NCBI GenBank assembly: GCA_021295735.1
Contig: JAGWBU010000021.1
Span: 24,454-88,453, forward strand
Direction of reading: 5' to 3'
Length of the DNA stretch: 64,000 nucleotides
Source: Candidatus Poribacteria bacterium
GTDB lineage: Bacteria > Poribacteria > WGA-4E > WGA-3G
This document shows positions 1 to 9,209 of the stretch, piece after piece. Position numbers and translations under genes: made by a program. Position 1 is the stretch's first letter. Every line of letters starts with the position of its first letter. Under the pieces are notes generated by a model. It was not told the DNA's origin. It searched no databases and saw only the letters and a program-made list of their open reading frames with translations.

Positions 1-2539
1 TCCGAATGATTCCTTCGTCATCAAGTTGGGCAAGGCTCCGGGCAGACATGTTTGGAATATCACGGGTGATCTCTTCGTCTCCCATCTTTGTTTGCCTCGC
101 GGCGACTTCGAATTCTTCAATATGGATAGAGGTGAACGTATCGTTTTTGATGAGCGACTCGCTGATGAGGATTGAGTCCTCAAAGTTGTGTCCGCCCCAC
201 GGCATATAGGCGCAAAGAACATTTCTTCCAAGTGCGAGTTCACCACCTTCAGTTGCTGTGCCATCGGCAACAACATCGCCAGCTTCAACAACATCGCCTA
301 TATTCACGCGTGGACGCTGATGGATACAGGTGCCGCTGTTACTCCGCTTGAAGTTTTTCAGTTTATAGACATCGTAGCCCATTTCACTGAAAGCATGCTC
401 ACCTTCTTCAAGATGAAGCGCTTGCCCAGTGCGGATCAGGATCTCTTCGGCATCAACGCTGGAGACAACCCCATCACGTTGTGCGATGACCATAGCATTA
501 GCATCACGCGCAGCGCGATGTTCCATACCGGTCCCAACCCACGGTGCCTCTGGACGAATTAGCGGTACTGCCTGTCGCTGATGGTTAGCCCCCATGAGTG
601 CACGGTTAGCATCTTCATGCTCCAAAAAAGGCACAAGCGCAGCGGAAACACCAACAATTTGTTGCGGAGCGATACCGATGTAATCAATTTCTTTAAGCTC
701 GCGCGGAAGCACTTCCTCACCTTTTCGGCTACGAAGTATTTTTGATCTACTGTGAGAAGATATAGCATCTGCAGGGGCAATGTGGTACTTGTCCTCTGCA
801 TCTGCTGTTAAATATTCAACATCTTTGGTAATTTTACCTCTGCGGACAACACGGTAGGGTGTTTCTAAAAACCCGTATGGATTAACACGCGCAAAAGTTG
901 CTAAGGAAACTATGAGACCGATGGAGGGCCCCTCCGGCGTTTCTAAAGGACAGACACGTCCATAATGCGTGCGATGGACATCTCGCACGGCTGCGGTAGC
1001 ACGGTCACGATGTAACCCGCCAGGACCGATCGCTGAAATACGACGTTTATGGGTGAGTTCATCCAACGGATTAATCTGTTGCATGAATTGGGAAAGTTGG
1101 TTAGAGCCGAAAAACTCTCGGAGTGCCATCATGAGTGGCTTTGGATTCACCAAATTCTTCGGATTTTTCAGCTGTGCATCAGTGGTCGTACTTAGTTTTT
1201 CTCGCGCTGCCCGGCGCATTTGCAGCAGTGCCATGCGAAATTGATTCTCAAGCAGTTCTCCGATAACACGCACGCGGCGATTTCCGAGATGGTCTAAATC
1301 ATCTACTTCTCTGTGCCCATTTCGGATGTGCATCAGGTGTTGTAAAGTGGCAGCGATATCCTCTTTGCGAAGTACCTTTATCTCTTCTAATGGCATCTCA
1401 CCGGATTCATCAATATAGATAGCTAAATCACCGAGTTGCGTATTGAGTTTGTATCTTCCGACGGTGCCTAAATCATAACGTGCGCCATCAAAAAACAGGC
1501 GTTCTAAGCAAGTTGAAGATGCTTCGCGTGTTGGGGCATCGCCAGGCCGCAAGGTGCGAAATATCTCAAGCAGTGCTCCCTCTTGCAATGTTCCACCTGC
1601 ATACGCCTTAACCGTGTCACGCGAAAGCGTATTCCGCAAATATCGTAGTTCCTGTTCATCTGATTCCCCCAACACTTCCACCTCTGATATCTTAGCTTCG
1701 GTGAGTCGATCAAATTCTATTTCAGATAACTTCGTATTTGCTTCAAGCAAAACTTCGCCTGAACTGGCGTCAACCACAGGTTCCGCGATAACGCGTCCGA
1801 TAACATCCTGCGTCATCGGAACGATCTCTGTGCTGCTGAAAAGTTTTAGGATTTCCGCATCTGTTTCCCAACCGAGTGCCCGTAAAAGGACGGTAGCTAA
1901 TAGTTTTTTCTTTCGGTCTAATCGGACGTGGATGCAGTCCTTTGAATCAAACTCAAATTCTATCCATGCGCCTCGATAGGGAATAATCTGGCCTGTTGGG
2001 AGTTTCTGCACACTTGCTGCATGCGATTTATCAAGAAAAATTACGCCTGGAGACCGATGTAACTGGTTTACAATCACACGTTCGGACCCGTTAATGATAA
2101 AAGTTCCATTCTCAGTCATCAACGGAATATCACCAAGGTACACATCAGATTCGGTAATATCTAAAACACGCGTTTGCCCTGTATCCTCATCCTTTTCGCG
2201 TTCGACGCGCATCAGGCGGGCTTGTAGCCGCACCTGATAGTTCAGGCCGCGTGCTTGACAATCCGAAAGATCGTGTATGGGTGGACTAAGCGTGTAACTG
2301 ACAAATTCAAGACTTGTCGTTTCTTTAAAATCATAAATCGGAAAAACTTCCTTGAACAGTGCCTGAAGTCCCATCGTCTCGCGTTCATTTCCTTCAACAA
2401 AACGTTGTAAAAATGCTGCGTAGGAACGCTTTTGGGTCTCAATTAAGTCAGGCAGTTCAAGCACCGATGGAGTTTTGGCAAAGGAGACACGTTGTCGTAA
2501 CGCTGCTGAACTTCCATTAGTTTTAGTAGTATTGGGCAT
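1..2539 (-). CDS. rpoB: RNA polymerase beta subunit, N-terminal 846 codons (3' end beyond window)
   Basis: The catalytic beta subunit of RNA polymerase is read leftward from ATG at 2539 and stays open to the window edge. The reading begins MPNTTKTNGSSAAL, and the beta lobe and fork motifs follow in order. The rifampicin pocket lies near 1030-1110 (GSNQLSQFMQQINPL, then THKRRISAIGPGG), followed by VCPLETPEGPSIGL. The last residues visible (IPNMSARSLAQLDDEGI) match the region near residue 860 of the E. coli protein, so roughly the last third (hybrid-binding and clamp parts) and presumably rpoC lie to the left. The usual upstream neighbours rplJ/rplL are absent, and rpoB appears to have its own leader. 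The pocket carries Gln where E. coli has Asp516 and Ile at Asn518; His526 and Ser531 equivalents are kept. Confidence 0.97.
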   Translation of the reverse strand, partial: MPNTTKTNGSSAALRQRVSFAKTPSVLELPDLIETQKRSYAAFLQRFVEGNERETMGLQALFKEVFPIYDFKETTSLEFVSYTLSPPIHDLSDCQARGLNYQVRLQARLMRVEREKDEDTGQTRVLDITESDVYLGDIPLMTENGTFIINGSERVIVNQLHRSPGVIFLDKSHAASVQKLPTGQIIPYRGAWIEFEFDSKDCIHVRLDRKKKLLATVLLRALGWETDAEILKLFSSTEIVPMTQDVIGRVIAEPVVDASSGEVLLEANTKLSEIEFDRLTEAKISEVEVLGESDEQELRYLRNTLSRDTVKAYAGGTLQEGALLEIFRTLRPGDAPTREASSTCLERLFFDGARYDLGTVGRYKLNTQLGDLAIYIDESGEMPLEEIKVLRKEDIAATLQHLMHIRNGHREVDDLDHLGNRRVRVIGELLENQFRMALLQMRRAAREKLSTTTDAQLKNPKNLVNPKPLMMALREFFGSNQLSQFMQQINPLDELTHKRRISAIGPGGLHRDRATAAVRDVHRTHYGRVCPLETPEGPSIGLIVSLATFARVNPYGFLETPYRVVRRGKITKDVEYLTADAEDKYHIAPADAISSHSRSKILRSRKGEEVLPRELKEIDYIGIAPQQIVGVSAALVPFLEHEDANRALMGANHQRQAVPLIRPEAPWVGTGMEHRAARDANAMVIAQRDGVVSSVDAEEILIRTGQALHLEEGEHAFSEMGYDVYKLKNFKRSNSGTCIHQRPRVNIGDVVEAGDVVADGTATEGGELALGRNVLCAYMPWGGHNFEDSILISESLIKNDTFTSIHIEEFEVAARQTKMGDEEITRDIPNMSARSLAQLDDEGIIR

Positions 2540-2977
2540 AAATTTTCACCTTGCGTGGGTCGCTGATGGATTGAAGGGTTTGTCCGATTAGGCTGCTGTT
2601 TCTAACGAATTGACAGAGAAATACTTTCTGTTATCGGAAAAGGTGCTTACCAATAACAGATACTCAAAAACAATTCTCATTACAAGCTATTGGGTTTTCT
2701 TTCACGACTTCTGTTGTTTTTGTGCTTGAATGTGCAATGCTGCTTGGGGTAGTGAAACATTCTGTTGAATTGCGAATAGTTGGCGATATAACGGTTCACA
2801 TAACTAACAATTGTGCCGATTCTCGTTCTTCAAAGTGAATACGAATTCGCAGAAGACCGAATATCCACGATTTTGATGTAGGGTTCATCGTTAAGATTGT
2901 CACCGACTAACTGGATGCTTTTTTGCTGCCCAGCATCTTCCTGTCAGAGGGACAGTTGTGAATGCGATGAATCTGAT

Positions 2978-3122
2978 TTATAGTGAAATCCATAATTATT
3001 TGGACATTTTGTTCTTATGCGGATTTCAAACACACCATAAATATAAGAGGCGCAATGAATTGCGCGACTACAAACGCCGCTAACCTTAAGAAAATGTAAA
3101 GGTATTTTTAGATTTTACTATA
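2978..3122. mobile_element. MITE-like element, family A copy 1
   Basis: This element of about 145 bp starts TTATAGTGAAATCCATAAT and ends in ATTTTTAGATTTTACTATA, so the two ends are imperfect inverted repeats of about 30 bp. The interior carries the palindromic core GCGCAATGAATTGCGC followed by GACTACAAACG. It is almost identical along its whole length to the copy at 5204-5348. No coding capacity is present, so it must have been moved by a transposase encoded elsewhere. The TA at the ends suggests a TA target, as for IS630/Tc1-type elements; that assignment is inference. Confidence 0.8.
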
Positions 3123-3345
3123 TTAAACATTATCAGGCAGTGGGCGCGAAAAAACGCTTGACCTCACATACCTCATAAAAGAAGCAAACGAAGTACTTGA
3201 CAACCTGTGGCACAACACCAAACAATTATTAATATTTTTCATTTGATTTCAAAAACAGTTGCCTATTTTTTGAAGAAGTTATATACTTCCCTATAAAGAT
3301 GTTTCAATACATACTTTTCCTTAACTTCTTAAGGCGTAACGTATA

Positions 3346-3374
3346 ATTATACCTTAAGGTTTACAAAATGTCAA
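3346..3374 (-). promoter_or_regulatory. Consensus sigma-70 type promoter directed towards rpoB
   Basis: On the minus strand TTGACA (3374-3369) and TATAAT (3351-3346) are separated by exactly 17 bp, a perfect match to the housekeeping consensus. A transcript would start near 3339 and run about 800 nt before the rpoB ATG, through the MITE. It may instead serve a small RNA; no terminator was seen between it and rpoB. Confidence 0.55.
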
Positions 3375-3487
3375 GAAAAAGCGCGTAAAGTTGTAAAAAT
3401 TTTCAATTTTGACATATATTTCCCACAAAAGTTCGAAATTTCGGTTGAGGTATAGCACCATTAAATTATTCAGTTACGCGCGAATTT

Positions 3488-4018
3488 ATGCAAACACTTA
3501 GAGAGCAACTACCTGTCAAAGCGATTATTGGCGTTCTGACAGCGGAACCGCCAATTCTGCCGAAGGTCTATCAGCAATTGGCAGACCAATTCGGTCCTAT
3601 CGACTATACCAGTGAACTTTTACCATTTACCAGTACAACTTACTATGAAGGCGAGATGGGACAGGGACTGCAACGCCAATTTATCAGTTTCAAAAAACTG
3701 GTTGATGCCGGAACGTTGGCAGATAGAAAGTTATTTACAAATCAAGTAGAACAAGCATTTGTACAAAAAGACACCTCACAGCGACGTGTCAATTTAGATG
3801 TGGGTTACGTCTGTATGGCAAAGTTGGTGCTTGCGTCAACAAAAGATCACGCGCACCGTATTTATCTCCGTGATGGTATCTATGCAGAAATTACGCTCCG
3901 TTTTTATCGTAAAACGTTCCAGCCGTGGGAATGGACGTATCCAGATTATCGTTCCCCTGCTTACATTGCTATTTTTAATCAAATTCGCACTATCTATAGG
4001 GAGCAACTTAACGTATGA
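3488..4018 (+). CDS. DUF4416 family protein
   Basis: This 176-residue protein matches the compact DUF4416 family. An opening VKAIIGVLTAEPPILPKV is followed by a LPFTSTTYYEGEMG block and a C-terminal YRKTFQPWEWTYPDYRSPAY block, both hallmarks of the family. The function of DUF4416 is not established. ATG at 3488 is preceded only by a weak purine tract. The stop codon overlaps the ATG of the next gene (ATGA at 4015-4018), so the two are probably translationally coupled. It has no signal peptide or membrane segment and is expected to be cytoplasmic. Confidence 0.88.
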   Translation: MQTLREQLPVKAIIGVLTAEPPILPKVYQQLADQFGPIDYTSELLPFTSTTYYEGEMGQGLQRQFISFKKLVDAGTLADRKLFTNQVEQAFVQKDTSQRRVNLDVGYVCMAKLVLASTKDHAHRIYLRDGIYAEITLRFYRKTFQPWEWTYPDYRSPAYIAIFNQIRTIYREQLNV

Positions 4019-5199
4019 ACACACATACACAAAAATCCAAGATAGGAACTATTGTTTGCGCTTATGCACGTTCTAAAATCTTCATTTCTTGCATTATCTA
4101 CACTTTTTTGGTACAACTCGTAAGTTTTATCGGGGCACAAGAAACAGAAACTCCCCGAGTGCGGGCGCGAGAACTCGGTATCCACATAGGCACGCTTCCT
4201 ACTGGTGAACACAATGCTATTACGGACGTTACTGGTGTCAAAGTCGGACATGTTACGCTAAACGAAGGCGATTCAATTCGCACTGGCGTAACCGCTATAC
4301 TCCCTCACGATGACATTTGGAAGGTAAGATTGTTCGGTGCGGCGCATACTATCCATGGCAACGGTGAAACCACCGGCATTGCCCGAATTAATCAGGCGGG
4401 ATGGATTGAATCGCCTATTTTGCTGACAAATACGCTGAGTGTTGGTGCTGTTCACGATGGTGTTGTGCGATATATTGTAAAGCGTTACCCTGATGATAAC
4501 ATCGTGCTTCCGATTGTGGCAGAATGCTACGATGGTGTGTTGAACGACATCAGCGGACTCCATATAAAACCGGAACACGCGATTGAGGCAATAGAGAAAG
4601 CAACATCTGGTCCGGTAGCAGAAGGTTGTGTCGGTGGTGGCACAGGTATGCGTTGCTACGGTTTTAAAGCAGGTATCGGTACTGCTTCGCGAGTTTTACC
4701 ACCAGATGTAGGTGGGTGGAAAGTGGGTGTATTGGTGAACTCCAACGGTGGAAGACGGCACCAATTGCGTATTGACGGTGTGCCAGTCGGTAAGGCGTTG
4801 GAAGATAACCAATTGAAACCGGGCAGAGATGGATCGTTTATTATTGTTATCGCAACGGACGCACCTTTGACACACCGCCAATTGAAACAACTGGCTATCC
4901 GTGCGACACACGGTCTTGCCCGCACAGGCACGCCGAGCACAGACGGCAGCGGCGAATTTGTTATCGCATTTTCAACTGCAAATGTCTTTCCAAGCAACAC
5001 TGAAACCGGGACTTTTCAGATTCAGATGGTCGTTAACAGACGTTTAAGTTTGCTTTTTGAGGCAGCTATTGAGGCAACTGAGGAGGCAGTTATCAACTCA
5101 ATGACAATGGCAACGACGATGACGGGGCGTAATGGGCGGACAATGCCCGCGATTCCGCTGGAGCAGTTGAAACAGGTGATGAAACAGTATGGGCGTTGA
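4015..5199 (+). CDS. P1/S58 family peptidase (DmpA-like aminopeptidase/esterase)
   Basis: This 394-residue member of the DmpA/BapA family (Ntn-hydrolase-like fold) self-cleaves before a catalytic serine. The conserved GVKVGHVTL, VGAVHDGV and GGGTGMRCYGFKAGIGTASR blocks are present. The self-cleavage site is most likely Gly273-Ser274 in RDGSFIIVIATDAPL. A hydrophobic stretch at residues 21-40, ending in a region like a signal peptidase site (IGAQE), points to export. The likely role is hydrolysis of N-terminal residues from small or beta-peptides, but family members differ widely in substrate. It is coupled to the DUF4416 gene by a 4-nt overlap. A MITE begins 5 bp after the stop. Confidence 0.92.
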   Translation: MNTHTQKSKIGTIVCAYARSKIFISCIIYTFLVQLVSFIGAQETETPRVRARELGIHIGTLPTGEHNAITDVTGVKVGHVTLNEGDSIRTGVTAILPHDDIWKVRLFGAAHTIHGNGETTGIARINQAGWIESPILLTNTLSVGAVHDGVVRYIVKRYPDDNIVLPIVAECYDGVLNDISGLHIKPEHAIEAIEKATSGPVAEGCVGGGTGMRCYGFKAGIGTASRVLPPDVGGWKVGVLVNSNGGRRHQLRIDGVPVGKALEDNQLKPGRDGSFIIVIATDAPLTHRQLKQLAIRATHGLARTGTPSTDGSGEFVIAFSTANVFPSNTETGTFQIQMVVNRRLSLLFEAAIEATEEAVINSMTMATTMTGRNGRTMPAIPLEQLKQVMKQYGR

Positions 5200-5203
5200 G
5201 TGT

Positions 5204-5348
5204 TTATAGTGAAATCCATAATTATTTGGACATTCTGTTCTTATGCGGATTTCAAACACACCATAAATATAAGAGGCGTAATGAATTGCGCGACTACAAA
5301 CGCCGCTAATCTTAAGAAAATGTCCAGTTATTTTAGATTTTACTATAA
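5204..5348. mobile_element. MITE-like element, family A copy 2
   Basis: A 145-bp element with TTATAGTGAAATCC at the left and GATTTTACTATAA at the right forms inverted repeats of about 30 bp. Its interior contains the same palindromic core as copy 1 (GCGTAATGAATTGCGC here). It sits directly behind the peptidase stop codon, so its folded transcript may now form the 3' end of that mRNA. Confidence 0.82.
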
Positions 5349-5647
5349 TAACCTAAGTTGCTACGGACAAGATTTCAAGTTCGCAAATACTGCTTTTTAC
5401 TGAAAAAACAAGGCTTTTTCGCTGATTCTTATGTTTTTTGTTCTAAATCGGGGTTAGAAACTGGGTTATAATACGGGTTATGCACTTTCAATTATTTGCG
5501 AGGTGTAGTGTTTTGTAAACCACCCTTTCCTGTAGAAGCGAGTTCTAACTCACGCCCTGAAATTACTTGACATCTGATGCAAATTTGTGTTAAACTTCAG
5601 CTTGTGAATCACTATCCTTTTTAACTAAAAAGAACGCCTATGGATAG
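5349..5647. other. Intergenic stretch with a possible promoter
   Basis: No gene is seen here. TTGACA (5567-5572) and TAAACT (5591-5596), 18 bp apart, could be a promoter for the DUF6883/DUF4926 cassette. The rest is AT-rich with short runs of A and T and no recognised element. Confidence 0.4.
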
Positions 5648-5770
5648 CGGTATACACTTGATTTCACGCTGCATTGGCAGGACAAACAAGCGACAATTCA
5701 GAGTGCTTGGATTATTGAAACTAATTCTGATGTCCCAAAATTGATTACCGCGTTTCCTTTGTTATGGTAA
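5648..5770 (+). pseudogene. Truncated DUF6883-like gene remnant
   Basis: The last 40 codons before the TAA at 5768 read RYTLDFTLHWQDK followed by TIQSAWIIETNSD and VPKLITAFPLLW. This resembles the C-terminal half of DUF6883 proteins, which often precede DUF4926 genes. A stop codon (TAG) lies in frame just upstream, and no start codon or N-terminal half can be found, so this is a 5'-deleted remnant. It ends 9 bp before the next start codon, which keeps the operon-like spacing. Confidence 0.6.
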
Positions 5771-5779
5771 GGATGTACT

Positions 5780-6202
5780 ATGAAAAATAAATTTTTCGAT
5801 GACACCTCACACATAGATAACTTGCCTGAAGATAAACAAAAACCTACAGAAAAAGGCAAAATCAAACTTCTGGATGTTGTTGCGCTTACTGAGGACATAC
5901 CTGAACATAATCTTAAGCGTGGAGAAGCCGGCGCAGTCGTTGAAATCCTTGCAGATGGTGAAGCGTTTGAGGTTGAATTTAGTGATGACAATGGACAAAT
6001 GTACAAGTGTACCAGTTTACTTGCATCTCAACTTAGTGTGCTTCCACCTGAACCGACAAAAGCAAATGCGACAGCACAACGCTTAATCAAGGCAATGGAG
6101 AAACCGCCGCATCTCACTGATGAAGACATTGAAGCACTGAATCAGTCAATAAAAGAGGGGGAAATACCTATAAAGTTTGATTCGCCCTTTGAACTGGATT
6201 AA
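5780..6202 (+). CDS. DUF4926 domain protein with antitoxin-like C-terminal tail
   Basis: This 140-residue protein has two parts. Residues 28-90 (KIKLLDVVALTEDIPEHNL through SLLASQLSVL) match DUF4926, a small SH3-like fold found in many gene cassettes. Residues 100-140 (LIKAMEKPPHLTDEDIEAL, then IKEGEIPIKFDSPFE) look like the C-terminal part of small antitoxins that precede VapC-type PIN toxins. A PIN pseudogene starts 10 bp downstream, so the arrangement may be a fusion of two formerly separate ORFs. The SD (GGATG) lies just before the ATG. The function is not known; antitoxin activity is inferred from context. Confidence 0.75.
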   Translation: MKNKFFDDTSHIDNLPEDKQKPTEKGKIKLLDVVALTEDIPEHNLKRGEAGAVVEILADGEAFEVEFSDDNGQMYKCTSLLASQLSVLPPEPTKANATAQRLIKAMEKPPHLTDEDIEALNQSIKEGEIPIKFDSPFELD

Positions 6203-6212
6203 TACGAAAATA

Positions 6213-6627
6213 ATGAATAAATATCTCCTTGAAACAACAACATGTAGTGAGTTGATAAAGGAAACCCTAAAGTTAAAGGGCGTTTGAATTCTCTAACCGA
6301 GTCGGACTACCATTTTACTTCCCCATCGTTAAGGGCGAAATTCTGTTTGGAATTGTTCGGCTTCCTATTGGAAAAAGACGACAAGAACTTCAACAAAAGG
6401 CAAATGATTTATTTGCTGCTGTTACTTGTGACCCAATCCCAGAAAATGCTGGCAATACTTATGCCCACATAAAAGTTGCTGCTCAACAGCAAGGAACGTC
6501 TTTAGGTGAATGCGACCTTTGGATTGCTGCTACGGCTTTATCTCTTGATGCAATCTTGGTTGCTTCTGATTCCGATTACGAGAGAATAATCGGGTTGGGA
6601 TTGCGTTTGGAAAATTGGGAGAACTAA
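6213..6627 (+). pseudogene. VapC-like PIN-domain ribonuclease, frameshifted
   Basis: The frame opening at ATG 6213 encodes MNKYLLETTTCSELIKETL and stops at TGA 6285. A one-base shift near 6284 restores a reading that continues PIVKGEILFGIVRLP, then GECDLWIAATALSLDAILVAS, to TAA 6625. Together these form a full PIN domain of about 137 residues. The first catalytic Asp of the usual LDTN motif is Glu here (LETT), so the active site has changed in addition to the frameshift. PIN toxins are Mg-dependent ribonucleases that cleave tRNA or rRNA; this copy is expected to be inactive. Confidence 0.82.
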
Positions 6628-6665
6628 CAAGGACATTCAATAATGCCGGTCTTAAGGTAAAGACA

Positions 6666-7073
6666 ATGAAATATATCTACCACAAAGAGGATGCCGAAGT
6701 CGTTCGGATTGAAGATGATGCCCCACGGACGTTGTATACGCTCATTGAACCGAATACCAGCGACACAGAACACTTCGCAATGGGATTAGAAGAAATTGAC
6801 CCGAATAGCGAAATACCGATTCACTCGCATAGTGAAGCAGAGGAGATTATATTTGTGTTTGGTGGGAAAGGGAAAGCGTTTGTTGGCGATGAGGTGGCAG
6901 AGTTGAAACCCGGTACGGTGATCTATCTTCCACCCAACGTTGAACACCGCTTTGTCAACACAGGCGATGAACCGCTTTGGATTACATGGACGCTTTCACC
7001 ACCCGGCTTTGAGAAACAGATTCGCAAAATTGCGGATGGGTCTGCGGGGATGGAAGTTTTCAGCGAATCTTGA
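6666..7073 (+). CDS. Cupin-domain protein
   Basis: This 135-residue single-domain cupin starts at ATG 6666; an upstream TTG at 6615 lies inside the PIN remnant and is unlikely. The two cupin motifs are clear: IPIHSHSEAEEIIFVFGG, with the metal-ligating HxH and Glu, and LPPNVEHRFVNTG, with the third His. Such proteins bind a metal and either isomerise or oxidise small ligands, or sense them. The substrate cannot be read from the sequence. The gene ends exactly where the convergent EF-G gene ends (stop codons abut at 7073/7074). Confidence 0.9.
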   Translation: MKYIYHKEDAEVVRIEDDAPRTLYTLIEPNTSDTEHFAMGLEEIDPNSEIPIHSHSEAEEIIFVFGGKGKAFVGDEVAELKPGTVIYLPPNVEHRFVNTGDEPLWITWTLSPPGFEKQIRKIADGSAGMEVFSES

Positions 7074-9179
7074 TTAGGTTGACTTAGAAGTACTGACAGA
7101 TGACGGTGCTACCTCATAATGCGAAAATTCTAATGTAAATGCGCCTCGTCCCTGAGTCATAGAACGGAGCCGGGTTGTATATTGGAACGTCTCTGCCAAC
7201 GGGATGATGGCATTGATAACGTTAGACGTGTCTTGAGAACTGGTGTCGTTGATTTGTGCGCGACGAGAATTTAAGTCACCGATAACCTTCCCAATGTGTT
7301 CATCTGACACAGTGATATGTATTTGCATAATCGGTTCAAGAAGTAACGGATTCGCCTGCCTAACGGCCTTTTCAAAAGCGAGCACAGCTGCCGCTTCAAA
7401 AGCCACCTCCGACGAATCGGTGGGGTGTGTTGAACCGCCGGTAAGTGTCACCTTAATATCTTGCAATGCGTATCCCATCAGCGCACCTGTGCCCATTGCC
7501 CCTTCAAGAGCATTTTGAATAGATGAGATATACTGCCTCGGAATCTGCGTCTCATCGGTTTTATCGTCAAACTGAAATCCTTCCCCCCGTTCCAAAGGTG
7601 CTACAGTAAGCACTACATCGCCGTAAATGCCTTCTTCATCTGTTTTATGGATATGTGTGCCGCGTGCCTCTGCAGTTGTGCTGATAGTTTCGCGATATGC
7701 CACTTGTAGTTTACTAACCCGTGCATTCACACCAAACTCACGGATCATACGGTCGGTGAGGATTTCTAAATGAAGTTCTCCCATGCCGGAAATAATCCGT
7801 TGTCCCGTCTCTTTATCAATACCAACAGTAAAGGTTGGGTCTTCGTCCATAAGTTTTTCAAGCGTTTCTTCCAACGCGTCCGTATCACTGGCGCGTTCAG
7901 GTTCAATCGCAACAGAGATAACCGGCGGCGGAAATTCAATTGATTCCAGCAACAGTGGGTTGTTAACATCGCTCAAGGTGTGTCCTGTTTTAGTAGTGCG
8001 CATCCCGACGAGCGCGACAATATCGCCTGCATACGCGGCATCACAACTCGCCTCTTTATTCGCGTGCATCTGTAAAATGCGATTGACCCGTTCCCGTTTT
8101 TCTGTCGCCACGTTATAGACCACTTCACCGCGTTTAAGCGTGCCAGAATAGACGCGGCAGTAAACAAGTTTGTCCACAGTGTCATGACTTGCGACCTTGA
8201 ATGCTAATGCGGAAAAGGGTTCAGTATCATCTGCACGGCGAGTGGCTTTATCTGTAGTCTGTGAAGTATCGCGTTTAGAGGATTTTCCTTTAGAAGGTTT
8301 TGGAATCTCACCTTCAATTGGCGGCACATCAACCGGGGAGGGTAAAAAGTCAATAACCGCATCAAGGAGCGGTTGCACCCCCTGATTTTTTAGGGAACTT
8401 CCACATAGTATCGGAACGAAACTTCCTTTCAACGTAGCGCTTCGAATCCCGGTTATTAATTCAGTCGTATCAATCTCGTTACCTTCAAGATATTTCTCAA
8501 GGAGATCATCATCTTCAGATGCTACATTCTCAACAAGGGATTCGCGTGCGGTGTTCGCTGCTTCCTGAAATTCAGGCGGGATATCTACTTCTTGGTATGT
8601 CTTCCCTTGGTCATCGGGACTCCAATGAATGGCTTTCATTGAAATAAGATCAACTATCCCCGCAAAATCGCGTCCTTCACCAAGCGGTATCTGCAACGGC
8701 ACAGGATTCGTGCCAAATCGTTCCGTCATCATCTCAAGCACACGAGAGAAATTCGCGCCGACCCGATCCATCTTATTGACGAATGCGATACGGGGTACCT
8801 GATAACGTTCCGCTTGATTCCAAACCGTTTCGGATTGTGGTTCTACGCCGCCGACTGCACAGAACAAAGCAATAGCACCGTCCAAAACACGCAATGAACG
8901 TTCTACTTCTACTGTGAAATCAACGTGTCCGGGGGTATCAATCAGATGTATCGCGTGGTCTCGCCAGAAACAGGTTGTCGCGGCGGCAGTAATTGTTACA
9001 CCGCGTTCCCGCTCCTGCAACATCCAATCCATCTCTGTAGTGCCATCGTCTACAGTACCGATTTTATGCTTTTTGCCAGTATAGAAAAGAATTCGTTCAG
9101 TAGTGGTTGTTTTGCCTGCATCAATGTGCGCTGCAATACCGATATTGCGCACGTTTTCTATTAGATATTCGCGTGCCAT
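7074..9179 (-). CDS. fusA: Elongation factor G (translational GTPase)
   Basis: This 701-residue EF-G moves tRNA and mRNA through the ribosome by GTP hydrolysis. The GTPase motifs are intact: AHIDAGKT (17-24), RGVTIT (59-64), DTPGH (81-85) and NKMD (135-138). Domains II to V follow, ending with the SHYEVAP block. A charged low-complexity insert ([10 protein letters not shown]..., about residues 289-315) lies between the G domain and domain II. The SD AAAGGA precedes ATG 9179. It follows the dehydrogenase stop by 30 bp and is probably cotranscribed with it. It is not in an rpsL-rpsG-fusA-tuf operon, so it may be a paralogue rather than the only EF-G. Confidence 0.95.
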   Translation of the reverse strand: MAREYLIENVRNIGIAAHIDAGKTTTTERILFYTGKKHKIGTVDDGTTEMDWMLQERERGVTITAAATTCFWRDHAIHLIDTPGHVDFTVEVERSLRVLDGAIALFCAVGGVEPQSETVWNQAERYQVPRIAFVNKMDRVGANFSRVLEMMTERFGTNPVPLQIPLGEGRDFAGIVDLISMKAIHWSPDDQGKTYQEVDIPPEFQEAANTARESLVENVASEDDDLLEKYLEGNEIDTTELITGIRSATLKGSFVPILCGSSLKNQGVQPLLDAVIDFLPSPVDVPPIEGEIPKPSKGKSSKRDTSQTTDKATRRADDTEPFSALAFKVASHDTVDKLVYCRVYSGTLKRGEVVYNVATEKRERVNRILQMHANKEASCDAAYAGDIVALVGMRTTKTGHTLSDVNNPLLLESIEFPPPVISVAIEPERASDTDALEETLEKLMDEDPTFTVGIDKETGQRIISGMGELHLEILTDRMIREFGVNARVSKLQVAYRETISTTAEARGTHIHKTDEEGIYGDVVLTVAPLERGEGFQFDDKTDETQIPRQYISSIQNALEGAMGTGALMGYALQDIKVTLTGGSTHPTDSSEVAFEAAAVLAFEKAVRQANPLLLEPIMQIHITVSDEHIGKVIGDLNSRRAQINDTSSQDTSNVINAIIPLAETFQYTTRLRSMTQGRGAFTLEFSHYEVAPSSVSTSKST

Positions 9180-9209
9180 CTATTTCCTTTGAAGTAACTG
9201 AGAGTATTC

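Larger units (their letters stand above)
2540..3487. other. Intergenic region between divergent rpoB and DUF4416 gene
   Basis: There is no convincing reading frame in this AT-rich 948 bp. It holds one MITE-like element (2978-3122) and a leftward promoter with consensus boxes (3346-3374), which leaves about 800 nt of untranslated leader before rpoB. The stretch 3150-3245 shows scattered TTGAC-like boxes but no paired -10 that I could support. Confidence 0.6.

Noticed and set aside
188..562. 124-codon frame antisense to rpoB
   Set aside because: It is a shadow of the strongly conserved rpoB frame.
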